From SCGC-AAA076-P13 sp964276235 (lineage in GTDB: Bacteria; Pseudomonadota; Gammaproteobacteria; Magnimaribacterales; D2472): a stretch of DNA of 64,000 bases. The position numbers and the translations under genes are program-made. Positions 35,432 through 45,162 of the stretch are shown here, in pieces. The stretch spans positions 806,001 to 870,000 of the forward strand of contig CAXYEK010000001.1 in NCBI GenBank assembly GCA_964276235.1, in the 5' to 3' direction. The notes below the pieces were generated by a model, which worked only from the letters and a program-made list of their open reading frames with translations, did no database searches and was not told where the DNA came from. Numbering within the stretch: position 1 is the stretch's first letter; each line of letters opens with the position of its first letter.

Positions 35432-36415
35432 TTAAACTCCGTGTTTTATAACAACTCTTCCAACTTGTTGTCCCTTAAGAATTTTAGTTATTTCATCTTC
35501 AATTTGATCTAGAGAAATAACTTTTGAGTACTTATTTAATTCTAAAGCCCAATCAGTTGCAAATAAATTCCATATTTCATCTTTAAAATCGATTGGAGAT
35601 TCAGCTGAATCTATTCCTATCAGTGAAACTCCTCTTAATATAAAAGGAAATACTGATGAGGTAAATTTCATTCCACCAACATTACCACAACAAGATACTG
35701 ATCCTTCATTACTTATCATTGAAAGCATTTTTGCAAGGATATCTCCACCAACTGTATCTACTGCTCCCCCATAAATACCTTTATCTAAAGCTTTAATAGG
35801 TTCAGCCATAAACTCATCTCTTAAAAGTACTTGCTTAGCTCCCATATCTTTTAAGGTCTCAGATTCTTCTGACTTCCCAGTTAATGCATGAACTTCATAT
35901 CCAAGTTTTGACAATAGATTTACAGCGACCGAACCCACGCCACCTGTAGCTCCAGAAACAAGAACAGGCAAATCTTTTGATATCCCCGAATCAATAATTT
36001 TTTTAACAGATGCTCCAGCAGTAAGTCCCGCAGTACCGATGTTCATTGCTTCTTGTAATGTCAAACCACTTGGTAATTTAACAAGCCAATCAGATGGAAG
36101 TTGAACCATTTCCCCAAATCCACCAAAAACTGCCATTCCTATTTTATATCCTGTAGCTACTACCAAATCCCCAACAGAGTATCTCTCATCTGATGATTCA
36201 GTAATTTCACCTGCAACATCAATACCAGGTACAAAAGGATAGGACCGAGCAACACCTTTAACACCAGTCGATGCTAGAGCATCTTTATAATTCAAGGATG
36301 AATAGTGTACTTTTATAGATACTTTTCCATCTTCCAATGGCGGTAATTCTATTTCTTGAATTGATCCATTGAATGAACCTTCAACTTCTTCAACTAAGTA
36401 GGCTTTAAATTTCAT
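35432..36415 (-). CDS. acuI: Acrylyl-CoA reductase-like MDR (AcuI/YhdH)
   Basis: A 327-residue zinc-free medium-chain dehydrogenase/reductase of the YhdH/AcuI branch: HYSSLNYKDALASTG, PFVPGIDVAGEI, NIGTAGLTAGASV, and the NADPH loop SGATGGVGSVAVNLLSKLG. AcuI reduces acrylyl-CoA to propionyl-CoA and is used in DMSP/acrylate detoxification by marine bacteria; no other DMSP gene is visible here, so a general enoyl-reductase role remains possible. In an operon with trxB upstream (12-base gap). Confidence 0.85.
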   Translation of the reverse strand: MKFKAYLVEEVEGSFNGSIQEIELPPLEDGKVSIKVHYSSLNYKDALASTGVKGVARSYPFVPGIDVAGEITESSDERYSVGDLVVATGYKIGMAVFGGFGEMVQLPSDWLVKLPSGLTLQEAMNIGTAGLTAGASVKKIIDSGISKDLPVLVSGATGGVGSVAVNLLSKLGYEVHALTGKSEESETLKDMGAKQVLLRDEFMAEPIKALDKGIYGGAVDTVGGDILAKMLSMISNEGSVSCCGNVGGMKFTSSVFPFILRGVSLIGIDSAESPIDFKDEIWNLFATDWALELNKYSKVISLDQIEDEITKILKGQQVGRVVIKHGV

Positions 36416-36427
36416 ATTTTCCTTTGA

Positions 36428-37363
36428 TTATTCTGATAAAAACTTTTCTGCATCCAAGGCTGCCATGCAACCAAAACCAGCAGAGGTTACTGCCTGTCTA
36501 TAGATTTGATCTGATACATCTCCAGCTGCAAAAACCCCATCAATAGAAGTTTTAGTTGCTGATCCTGATGTGCCTGATTTAATTTGAATATAACCGTGGT
36601 CCATTTCTAATTGCCCTTCAAAAATATCAGTATTTGGTTTGTGGCCTATCGCTATAAAAACTCCCATAACTGGAATATTTAAATCCTCACCATTTTTCTC
36701 AAGTAGGACCCCATTAACACCCATTTTATCTCCAAGAACTTCTTTTAATTGTGTATTCCAAAGAACTTCAATTTTTCCATTCTCTTCTTCTTTAAAAACC
36801 CTATCTTGAAGTATTTTTTCAGCTCTAAGAGCATCTCTTCGATGAACTAAGTAAACTTTTGAACAAATTCTTGATAAATATAAAGCTTCTTCAACTGCAG
36901 TGTTACCACCACCAACAACAACAACATCTTGATCTTTATAAAAGAAGCCATCACAAGTTGCGCATGCAGAAACACCTTTACCTAAGAACTCTTTCTCGGA
37001 AGGGATGCCTAAATACATCGCACTTGCTCCTGTAGATATTATTAATGAATCACATGTATATGTATTTGTTCCTTTTAAACTAAAAGGTCTTGATGAAAGA
37101 TCAACCTCGTTTATATGATCATTAACAATTTCTACATCAAATTGCTGAGAATGCTTTTTCATTCTATCCATTAACTCAGGCCCTTGAAGCCCATCACTGT
37201 CACCTGGCCAATTTTCAACATCCGTAGTCGTAGTAAGCTGCCCACCTTCTTGTGAGCCAGCGATAATGATTGGATCAAGTCCTGCCCTTGCAGCATATAT
37301 ACTCGCAGAATATCCTGCGGGACCGGAACCTAATATAATTAATTTGTTATGATTGTTAGACAT
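36428..37363 (-). CDS. trxB: Thioredoxin-disulfide reductase
   Basis: A 311-residue flavoenzyme. FAD motif LGSGPAGYSASIYAARAGL, redox-active CATC (Cys134 and Cys137), NADPH motif VVVGGGNTAVEEALYLS, and FAD-binding DGVFAAGDVSDQIYRQAVTSAGFG. It passes electrons from NADPH to thioredoxin in the cytoplasm. Divergent from ftsK, an arrangement also seen in other gammaproteobacteria. Confidence 0.95.
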   Translation of the reverse strand: MSNNHNKLIILGSGPAGYSASIYAARAGLDPIIIAGSQEGGQLTTTTDVENWPGDSDGLQGPELMDRMKKHSQQFDVEIVNDHINEVDLSSRPFSLKGTNTYTCDSLIISTGASAMYLGIPSEKEFLGKGVSACATCDGFFYKDQDVVVVGGGNTAVEEALYLSRICSKVYLVHRRDALRAEKILQDRVFKEEENGKIEVLWNTQLKEVLGDKMGVNGVLLEKNGEDLNIPVMGVFIAIGHKPNTDIFEGQLEMDHGYIQIKSGTSGSATKTSIDGVFAAGDVSDQIYRQAVTSAGFGCMAALDAEKFLSE

Positions 37364-37410
37364 GGAAAAGATTATAATTGAATATTAAACAAATTGTGAT
37401 TGATTAAACC

Positions 37411-37416
37411 TATAAT
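37411..37416 (+). promoter_or_regulatory. Candidate -10 box for ftsK
   Basis: A perfect TATAAT 31 bases before the ftsK ATG in the 83-base divergent gap with trxB. No convincing -35 hexamer at the right spacing, so support is limited. Confidence 0.3.
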
Positions 37417-37446
37417 TTACTAATAAATTTTGATAAATACCAAAAC

Positions 37447-39744
37447 ATGATTTCAGCATACGTAAAAAATACCTTATTAAATTTTTTTAGCTTCTTTTTA
37501 ATTGCTTTTTCTTTGTATATATTTATTGCTCTTATTTCTTACGATGCATCTGATCCAGCATATTTTAATAAATCGTCATCAACAACTATTGCCAATTTAG
37601 GGGGACCATTAGGGGCAAATATCTCAGATTTTTTGTTCACACTTTTAGGCCTTGGATCCTTTCTTGTATTATTAATAGGTTGCGTTTGGGCACTCCAAAC
37701 TATCTTTTACAAGGATCCCTATAACTCAAAGATTAAAATCATAGTTAGATTTGTAAGTTCTTTTATTTTACTTATTAGCTTTTGTTCAATTTTAGAGTAT
37801 TACTTTGAGGCAAATAGTGGGGGCTACTTAGGAAACTTAATTTTTATAAACCTATCAAACGGGCTGGGCTTTATTGGAAGTCTAATATTTCTCGTCATAT
37901 TCATTATTCCAGCTTCATCTCTCTCTTTTAATTTCTCATGGTTAAAGACACTAGATGTAATTGGATTATTAATTATTTCAGCACTAAATTGGTTGATGTT
38001 ATCTTCAGCTAATTTATATAGAACGACTTCAATTAATGTAAAAAAAATAATTGATAATTTTAAAGAATATAGATCAAGCTTGGTAATTAAAAAAGAAAAA
38101 ATAGCAGTAGCCCCAAAAGATATTCCAAAAGCTAAGTTAGAAAATACTGAATCATTTTCAAATAAAGTTATTTCTTCTGAAGCCAAGCAACCTGACTTAC
38201 CAAATACAACTGAACCTAAATTAACTGAAGTCGAAATACAAGATTCTGATAAGCAAGAAGATTCAACTAAAGCTGTAATGCCTAGTACACAATTACTTGA
38301 TAAGGCTCTTGATGACGGATCTTCATTAACTGAAGAAGAATTAAATCAGATTGCTGCACTTCTTGAAACAAAACTAGAAGAGTTCGGCATCGAAGCGACT
38401 GTAGAATCAGTTTTACCAGGTCCTGTAGTTACAAGATTTGAGATACAACCTGCACCTGGGACTAAAGCTAGTAAGATAACTGGTATTGCACAAGATATTG
38501 CTAGATCGCTTTCAGTTAGCAGCGTTAGGGTCGTAGAAGTTATTGAAGGTAAATCATTTGTAGGTATAGAAATACCAAATACAAATAGAAAAATGGTTCG
38601 ATTAACTGAAATTTTGTCTTCTCAGGCTTTCAAAAATTCACCATCTAATCTTACTTTAGCACTAGGGCATGATATTGCTGGAAATCCGGTTGTGGTTGAT
38701 CTTGCAAAGATGCCTCATTTATTAGTTGCTGGTACAACTGGTTCTGGAAAATCAGTTGGTGTTAACGCAATGTTATTAAGTTTATTGTTCAAGTCTGATC
38801 CAAAAGATGTTCGCCTTATTTTGATTGACCCAAAAATGCTTGAATTATCTGTTTACGATGGAATTCCGCACTTATTAACTCCAGTAATTACAGATATGAC
38901 AGATGCTTCTAATGGTCTTAGGTGGTGTGTTGTAGAAATGGATAGAAGATATAAGTTAATGTCGATGATGGGTGTAAGAAATTTAGCTGGCTTTAATAAA
39001 AAAATTGAAGAAGCTGCGGCCAATGGAAAACAGATCTTGAATCCTTTACATCCTGAGAATGAAGAATATCTCGAAACTCTTCCATCTGTTGTAGTAGTAG
39101 TAGATGAGTTTGCTGACATGATGATGTTGGTTGGTAAAAAAGTGGAACACCTCATAGCTAGAATTGCTCAAAAAGCAAGGGCTGCCGGAATCCACCTCAT
39201 ACTTGCTACACAAAGACCATCCGTAGATGTAATTACAGGTTTAATTAAAGCTAATATTCCAACAAGAATAGGCTTTCAGGTCTCAACAAAGATTGACTCA
39301 AGAACTATTCTTGATCAAGGAGGCGCTGAACAGCTTCTTGGTTATGGCGATATGTTATATCTTCCTCCAGGAGTTGGAGTGCCTATAAGGGTCCATGGAG
39401 CATTTGTTGGAGATGATGAAGTGCATAGGGTTGTAAATGACTGGAAATCTAGAGCAGAACCAAACTATCTTGAAGATATTGTTTCATCTGCCCAGGAAAC
39501 TGGACCTATACCAGGCTGGTCTGGATCAGAAACCTCATCATCTGAAGATGCAGATGAGCTATATGATGAAGCTGTTAATTTTGTTATTGACTCGAGAAGG
39601 GCATCTATATCTGCTGTGCAGAGAAAATTAAGAATAGGTTACAACAGAGCAGCTAGACTTATAGAAACTATGGAAGAGGCCGGCCTTGTATCAGAAATGA
39701 GCTCAAATGGATCAAGAGAAGTATTAGTTCCAAAAAGAAATTAA
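37447..39744 (+). CDS. ftsK: DNA translocase FtsK
   Basis: A 765-residue septal DNA pump. Four to five N-terminal membrane helices (about 10-190), a short linker (about 200-285; much shorter than the enteric one), then the alpha/beta motor with Walker A GTTGSGKS at 429-436, VVVVDEFADMMM (Walker B) and ATQRPSVDVITG. The C-terminal gamma winged-helix domain (VIDSRRASISAVQRKLRIGYNRAARL), which reads KOPS sequences, is intact. It leads ftsK-lolA-crcB-serS. Confidence 0.95.
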   Translation: MISAYVKNTLLNFFSFFLIAFSLYIFIALISYDASDPAYFNKSSSTTIANLGGPLGANISDFLFTLLGLGSFLVLLIGCVWALQTIFYKDPYNSKIKIIVRFVSSFILLISFCSILEYYFEANSGGYLGNLIFINLSNGLGFIGSLIFLVIFIIPASSLSFNFSWLKTLDVIGLLIISALNWLMLSSANLYRTTSINVKKIIDNFKEYRSSLVIKKEKIAVAPKDIPKAKLENTESFSNKVISSEAKQPDLPNTTEPKLTEVEIQDSDKQEDSTKAVMPSTQLLDKALDDGSSLTEEELNQIAALLETKLEEFGIEATVESVLPGPVVTRFEIQPAPGTKASKITGIAQDIARSLSVSSVRVVEVIEGKSFVGIEIPNTNRKMVRLTEILSSQAFKNSPSNLTLALGHDIAGNPVVVDLAKMPHLLVAGTTGSGKSVGVNAMLLSLLFKSDPKDVRLILIDPKMLELSVYDGIPHLLTPVITDMTDASNGLRWCVVEMDRRYKLMSMMGVRNLAGFNKKIEEAAANGKQILNPLHPENEEYLETLPSVVVVVDEFADMMMLVGKKVEHLIARIAQKARAAGIHLILATQRPSVDVITGLIKANIPTRIGFQVSTKIDSRTILDQGGAEQLLGYGDMLYLPPGVGVPIRVHGAFVGDDEVHRVVNDWKSRAEPNYLEDIVSSAQETGPIPGWSGSETSSSEDADELYDEAVNFVIDSRRASISAVQRKLRIGYNRAARLIETMEEAGLVSEMSSNGSREVLVPKRN

Positions 39745-39745
39745 A

Positions 39746-40234
39746 TTGAAACCCTTATTAATAATATTGAGTCTGTTCTCTTTTAATTTAAGTTCAGAAT
39801 CTTCTATAGATAAATTTAATAACTTAATTAATAAAGATTTATCTTTTGTTCAGAAATCTTTAGATGCAATTTCAAACCAATATATTGAATCCACTGGTAC
39901 TTTAATTCATCAAGATGCCTTAATCATAGTCAACATAAAGACTCCTTATAAAGAAAAATATACTATTAATGATACATTCATCGACGTATACGATTATGAC
40001 TTTGAACAATCTAGAGTTATTCAGTTAGATGATATTGATACCAATATGATTCATTATCTAAAAAATGGCATTACAGAGAGTCAAAATATAAAAGTCTTAT
40101 CTACCAATGCTATTGAAATAAATGAGAATAATAATAAAACTTATATCGAAGTATTAGATGAAAAGAGATTCCTTATAAAATTTAAAGACAATATGAATGT
40201 AACTAATTTAATTAATTTTGTGGTCAAAACTTGA
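39746..40234 (+). CDS. lolA: Outer-membrane lipoprotein carrier LolA
   Basis: A 162-residue periplasmic protein with a short signal peptide; the only start is TTG 39746, one base after the ftsK stop. The pattern STGTLIHQDALIIVNIKTPYKEKYTINDTFIDVYDYDFEQ is a diverged LolA. The ftsK-lolA adjacency is conserved in proteobacteria and supports the call. It carries lipoproteins from LolCDE to LolB. Confidence 0.82.
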   Translation: MKPLLIILSLFSFNLSSESSIDKFNNLINKDLSFVQKSLDAISNQYIESTGTLIHQDALIIVNIKTPYKEKYTINDTFIDVYDYDFEQSRVIQLDDIDTNMIHYLKNGITESQNIKVLSTNAIEINENNNKTYIEVLDEKRFLIKFKDNMNVTNLINFVVKT

Positions 40235-40590
40235 TGGTAAATATTTTATACATCGGCCTCGGTGGTGGCTTGGGAGCTATTTTAAGATTTTTATTTAATG
40301 AGGTAATTATAAAAATACTTCCGTTCAATTATCCTATAGGAACTCTTCTAGTAAATATTATTGGTTGTTTTTTAATTGGTATATATATTGGCTTATCAAT
40401 ACCCGAAAAGGATTCTACTTATTATTTTTTTGTTATTGGTTTTGTAGGGTCATTTACAACAATGTCTGCATTTACCCATCAAGCAACGTTAATGATGAAT
40501 ACTAATATTATATTAGCTGGTTCATATATAATAGTTAGTGTTGTTTTGGCTTTAGCTGCAACTTATTTTGGAACTTTAATATCTAGATAA
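40234..40590 (+). CDS. crcB: Fluoride ion channel CrcB (Fluc)
   Basis: About 118 residues from ATG 40234, whose first base is the last base of the lolA TGA stop. Four helices; YIGLGGGLGAILRFL, PIGTLLVNIIGCFLIG and GFVGSFTTMSAF (sodium-site/Phe-box region) are the family motifs. Exports fluoride as a dual-topology dimer. No fluoride riboswitch is visible, as it is internal to an operon. Confidence 0.9.
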   Translation: MVNILYIGLGGGLGAILRFLFNEVIIKILPFNYPIGTLLVNIIGCFLIGIYIGLSIPEKDSTYYFFVIGFVGSFTTMSAFTHQATLMMNTNIILAGSYIIVSVVLALAATYFGTLISR

Positions 40591-41841
40591 ATGATTAATA
40601 TAAAAAATTTAAGAGAAGACATAAATCAAGTTAGTGCATCGCTTTTAACTAGAGGTTATGAGTTAGATGTTGATAGCTTTGTATCACTTGATAAACAAAG
40701 GAAAGTACTTCAAGTAGAAGTTGAAGATTTACAATCTCAAAGAAAAATTTTATCTAATGATTTTGGAAAAATGAAATCAAATAATGAGGATACAACTAGT
40801 CTTAAAGTTGAAATTGATAAAATCAATGATGTTTTAGATAAGAAAGATGAAAATCTTCAATTGCTGTTAAATGAAATTAATGCGTTCCTTTTAAATATTC
40901 CCAATATCCCTAATGCAAACGTTCCTTTGGGAAAAAATGAAACTGAAAATGTTGTGATAAAGATTTCTGGTGAAATTACTTCTACGAACTTGTTAGATCA
41001 TTTAGATATATCAAAAAATATTGATACAGACTTAGCTGCAAAGCTAGCCGGATCAAGATTTTCAGTTTTAAAGGGTGATATTGCAAAACTTCAAAGAGCG
41101 CTAATAAGTTTTATGATAGATATAGCTATTAAGAATGGTTACAAAGAGCATTACGTTCCATTCATGGCAAATATTGATTCACTAACTGGAACGGGTCAAT
41201 TACCAAAATTCGAAGAAGATTTATTTAAAGCTTCAGACAATTTATATCTCATCCCAACAGCTGAAGTACCTCTAACAAATATTTATAGAAATGAATTAGT
41301 TAATGAGAAAGATACGCCTGTTAAATTAACTTCTCATACTCCTTGCTTCAGATCTGAGGCTGGAAGTTATGGAAAGGATACGAAAGGTCTTATCAGACAG
41401 CACCAATTTGAAAAAATAGAATTGGTTCAAGTTACTAAGGCAGAATCATCCTTAGAAGATTTAGATGGACTTCTTAAAAATGCTGAAGAAATTTTAGAAT
41501 TATTAGAGCTTCCATATCAGGTTATAGAGTTGTGCACGGGTGATCTTGGTTTTTCATCATGTAAAACATATGACATTGAGGTTTGGATGCCAAGTCAATC
41601 TAAATATAGAGAGATATCTTCTTGCTCAAATTTTAGTGACTTTCAAGCCAGAAGGGCAAACATTAAAATAAAATATAATGATAGAAAAGAACTTGCTCAT
41701 ACTATAAATGGTTCAGCTTTAGCTGTAGGAAGAACTTTAATAGCTCTCATTGAGAATAGATACGATGGAAAAGATTCAATAACTTTACCGGAATCTTTAA
41801 TACCTTATTTTGGAAAATCTGAAGTAAATCTTAATAGTTAG
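40591..41841 (+). CDS. serS: Serine-tRNA ligase
   Basis: A 416-residue class II synthetase. The N-terminal tRNA-binding coiled-coil arm (about 25-105) is followed by motif 2 TPCFRSEAGSYGKDTKGLIRQHQF and motif 3 NGSALAVGRTLIALIEN. Begins directly after the crcB stop. Essential cytoplasmic enzyme; end of the ftsK operon. Confidence 0.96.
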   Translation: MINIKNLREDINQVSASLLTRGYELDVDSFVSLDKQRKVLQVEVEDLQSQRKILSNDFGKMKSNNEDTTSLKVEIDKINDVLDKKDENLQLLLNEINAFLLNIPNIPNANVPLGKNETENVVIKISGEITSTNLLDHLDISKNIDTDLAAKLAGSRFSVLKGDIAKLQRALISFMIDIAIKNGYKEHYVPFMANIDSLTGTGQLPKFEEDLFKASDNLYLIPTAEVPLTNIYRNELVNEKDTPVKLTSHTPCFRSEAGSYGKDTKGLIRQHQFEKIELVQVTKAESSLEDLDGLLKNAEEILELLELPYQVIELCTGDLGFSSCKTYDIEVWMPSQSKYREISSCSNFSDFQARRANIKIKYNDRKELAHTINGSALAVGRTLIALIENRYDGKDSITLPESLIPYFGKSEVNLNS

Positions 41842-41959
41842 CTTTCCCTAAATATAATTCACGAAAATGTTACATATATTGTTAATAATTCCTTGTAGGT
41901 TTTTTTTAAAGGAATATAATTTAGACAGTCTTAAATTTCATTAAAAAAGAGGATATACA

Positions 41960-44900
41960 ATGAAAAAAATTCTTTTAGCATTCTTACCGCTAGTAATATT
42001 TACATCAACTATTACTGCAAACGTTGATACAACAGCTAGAATTAAAGGTTCTGTTAATGTTCCTGGAGCTACTGTTGAAGCATTGCATACGCCAACAAAT
42101 TTTAAAAAATCTGTTACTGCGTCTGACACTGGTAATTTCAACTTAAACTTTCTACCGATTGGTGGACCTTACAAAATAACAATTCGTAAACAAGGATATG
42201 ATACTCAAAGTATTGAAGTTGGTTCTTTGAACGTTTCTGAGCCTCTTAAATTAACAATAAATATGGCTCAATCAGATCTTGAAAATGTTGAAGTTCTCGG
42301 ATCAAGAGTTGCAAGATCTACTGTTAGTAGTGGAAGTGTTCTCTCAAGAGAAACTATTGATGAAATTCCTACAGTCACTAGAAATATAGCTGATTATTTA
42401 AAGTTCGATCCAAGAGTAACAATCAACAACGGAAATGCAAGATCAACAGAAGTTTCAGTAATGGGTAAAAATTCACGTCTAAATGACTTCACTATTGATG
42501 GTGTTAGTTTTAATGATGCCTTCGGTTTAAATGATAGTGGATTTGCTACTATGAAAAATCCTATTAGTGTTGATTTTGTTGATGAGATAACTGTTGACAT
42601 TACTCCTTATGATGTCTCAAAAGGAAACGCTACTGGTGGAACCATCACAGCTGTTACTAAAAGTGGTACTAATGAATTTCATGGGTCAGCTTATTACACA
42701 GCAAGAGACAAAGACGATATTGGAAATACTCCTGCTGGAGAAGAGTATGCAGAGTTTAGTGAAGAGGCAATGGCTTTTACACTTGGGGGACCAATTATTA
42801 AAGATAGATTATTTTTCTTTGTTGGTTATGAAGAAAGTGAAGAGACTAGACCAAGCTTATGGGGCACATCTGATTCAAATGCAACAAACAAGTGGGATAT
42901 TACTTCCGCACAAATGGACTCTATTGCTGCTCATATGAAAAATACATACGGGTATACAGCTGGTTCTTACAACAGCATTATGTTTCCAACAACCCAAGAG
43001 CAATACATTATCAAGTTAAACGGAAATATTAACGAATCTCATAGAGCTGAGTTCGTTTATCAGGTTACTGAAGATTCATTCTGGTCAAATTATGACTCAT
43101 CCGCACAGCCAGTTTTTTCTAATAACTATTATGACGTTCCTCCAGAAACTGAAAGAACAACTTTTACACTTTATTCAGATTGGACAGACAGGTTCTCTAC
43201 TAGAATTAGATTAAGTGATCGTTACTTTGAACAAGATGCTAATTCACCAGATGGTGGATATGGTGGTCTTTTCCCTGAATTTCATATATATGAAGGCAGT
43301 GAAATTATTTATGTTGGTCCTGATAGATATAGAGGACACAATTTAATTAAAGTTGATCAGCAGCTTTCTTCAATTAAAGGTTCTTATGATTTAGATGAAC
43401 ATTATCTAACTTTTGGATATGAAACTGATAACTCGAGTGTTTATAACTCTTTCATAAACAGATATAACGGTGAAATAAATTTTGGTAGCCTTGAAAAGTT
43501 CTATGCAAATGATCACAAAAGAGTAGAAACATTTGCTGTTGCTACAGATGCAGGTGGTCCATTCTCACTAGTTCGTGATGATCCTAAATTACCTGCAGCT
43601 CGATTTGATGTTGAAGAAACTATTATGTTTATTCAAGACGAATGGCAAGTTAACGATACATTATCTTTAACATTTGGTGTTCGTAGATATGAATTTGATA
43701 TTCCTCAACAGACTCTTACAAACGGCTCATTCGTTTCTAAGTTAGGATTTGCAAATAATGCTACTGTTAGCTATGCAGTTACTCAGCCTAGATTCTCTTT
43801 TGATTTAGATGTCTCAGAGTCATGGTTTGGAGATAATGACAACATTGTTTCTGCAGCACTTACTGGTGGATATGGAGTATTTCATGGAAGACTTCCAAAG
43901 GTATTCTTTAGTAATGCTTTTGGTAGATCTAGTGTTGATTCCTTTTATAGTAGATTCTTAGGATGTGCAGGACCATTACCAAACCTTAATTCAGGAGCAA
44001 CTACTGGAGTTACTGATCCAAGATTCTTCTGGTACAGAAGTTCAGCTTCAACTTGTGCTACGAAAGATAGTTCTTCAGCATACTGGAAATATACTCATAG
44101 TAGTGATCCAAACTTTGAAGGACCATCTTCATCAAGAAGTAATATTAAATTAGCACTTCAAACAGCAGATGGAACTGATGTTACTGTTGAATATAATAAT
44201 GACAATGTTAAAAAAGATGTAGCTTTTAAAGATTACTCATTTGAAGTAGAAAGAACTCTTGCTGATGGAAGAGTAGTTTCAGATAGTGGAGAGAATACTT
44301 ATCTTACTAATTCTACTGAAGGAGGAGGTTATGCTCTAACAATAACTGCTAGTAAAGATTTTGATAACGGTATCTCTATGTATACCGGTTATACAAATAT
44401 GGAACAAAAAGATGTCTATGCAATGACTTCAGCTCAACACAGCTCTTCATATGGCTATCAACCAAGAGCTAATGGTGAAAATGTTCCAGAAGCTAGATCT
44501 TCATTCATGGCAGAAGATAAGTTTGTTTTAGCACTTTCTTATACAACTCAAATTATTGGCGACAATGACACTAAATTCTCTATGTTAGGTATTAGAAAAT
44601 CTGGTGAGCCATACAGTATTACATTTGATGGTGATGCATTTAACGGTAAAGGAAGAGACGGTTATGACTTAGCTTATATTCCAACAGGTGTGAATGATCC
44701 TTATGTCTCATTTGCCAGCACAGAAGCTGCTGTTGCAATAATGGACTTTGTAAATTCATCTTGTGCTTCTGGTTATAAAGGCAGAACAATAGATAGAAAT
44801 ACTTGTACAGCTCCAACGCAGACAAGAATAGATATGAGAATCACGCAAGATATTGGCCTTGGTAATGATCATAAACTCGTTGTTTACTTCGATCTTCAAA

Positions 44901-45103
44901 ATCTAGCTAATTTCCTTGATGATGAAAAAGGCTGGGCTCAAGAAGTTAGTAGAAATGTCAGCAGAGCAATTATGATTGATGGTGCTGACTCAGCTGGTCG
45001 TTATATTATGACTGGAGTAGATGCTGATGACAGTTTCTTCTATTCAACATCGAACGGTCAATCAATGTGGCAAATGAACTTAGGTATTTCTTATAAATTC
45101 TAA
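41960..45103 (+). CDS. TonB-dependent receptor, Oar-like
   Basis: A 1047-residue outer-membrane receptor. Signal peptide (about 1-20, TITA^N), an N-terminal carboxypeptidase-regulatory-like domain (about 25-95: ARIKGSVNVPGATVEALHT...), plug domain (about 110-230, with IDGVSFNDAFG and GTITAVTKSGTNEFHGSAYY), then a long beta barrel ending in the C-terminal aromatic LGISYKF. This Oar-like type is associated with large or polymeric substrates, but ligand is unknown. An AGAGGA ribosome site precedes the ATG; a strong terminator follows. Confidence 0.9.
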   Translation: MKKILLAFLPLVIFTSTITANVDTTARIKGSVNVPGATVEALHTPTNFKKSVTASDTGNFNLNFLPIGGPYKITIRKQGYDTQSIEVGSLNVSEPLKLTINMAQSDLENVEVLGSRVARSTVSSGSVLSRETIDEIPTVTRNIADYLKFDPRVTINNGNARSTEVSVMGKNSRLNDFTIDGVSFNDAFGLNDSGFATMKNPISVDFVDEITVDITPYDVSKGNATGGTITAVTKSGTNEFHGSAYYTARDKDDIGNTPAGEEYAEFSEEAMAFTLGGPIIKDRLFFFVGYEESEETRPSLWGTSDSNATNKWDITSAQMDSIAAHMKNTYGYTAGSYNSIMFPTTQEQYIIKLNGNINESHRAEFVYQVTEDSFWSNYDSSAQPVFSNNYYDVPPETERTTFTLYSDWTDRFSTRIRLSDRYFEQDANSPDGGYGGLFPEFHIYEGSEIIYVGPDRYRGHNLIKVDQQLSSIKGSYDLDEHYLTFGYETDNSSVYNSFINRYNGEINFGSLEKFYANDHKRVETFAVATDAGGPFSLVRDDPKLPAARFDVEETIMFIQDEWQVNDTLSLTFGVRRYEFDIPQQTLTNGSFVSKLGFANNATVSYAVTQPRFSFDLDVSESWFGDNDNIVSAALTGGYGVFHGRLPKVFFSNAFGRSSVDSFYSRFLGCAGPLPNLNSGATTGVTDPRFFWYRSSASTCATKDSSSAYWKYTHSSDPNFEGPSSSRSNIKLALQTADGTDVTVEYNNDNVKKDVAFKDYSFEVERTLADGRVVSDSGENTYLTNSTEGGGYALTITASKDFDNGISMYTGYTNMEQKDVYAMTSAQHSSSYGYQPRANGENVPEARSSFMAEDKFVLALSYTTQIIGDNDTKFSMLGIRKSGEPYSITFDGDAFNGKGRDGYDLAYIPTGVNDPYVSFASTEAAVAIMDFVNSSCASGYKGRTIDRNTCTAPTQTRIDMRITQDIGLGNDHKLVVYFDLQNLANFLDDEKGWAQEVSRNVSRAIMIDGADSAGRYIMTGVDADDSFFYSTSNGQSMWQMNLGISYKF

Positions 45104-45118
45104 GAATATCAATTAATT

Positions 45119-45149
45119 TAAAAAGGCGGTTTATTCCGCCTTTTTTTTT
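45119..45149 (+). terminator. Rho-independent terminator
   Basis: AAAAAGGCGG pairs with CCGCCTTTTT around a loop TTTATT, followed by a run of nine T. It lies 16 bases past the TonB receptor stop and ends 13 bases before the oxygenase start, so it separates the two transcripts. Confidence 0.93.
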
Positions 45150-45162
45150 GATAAAATAATTC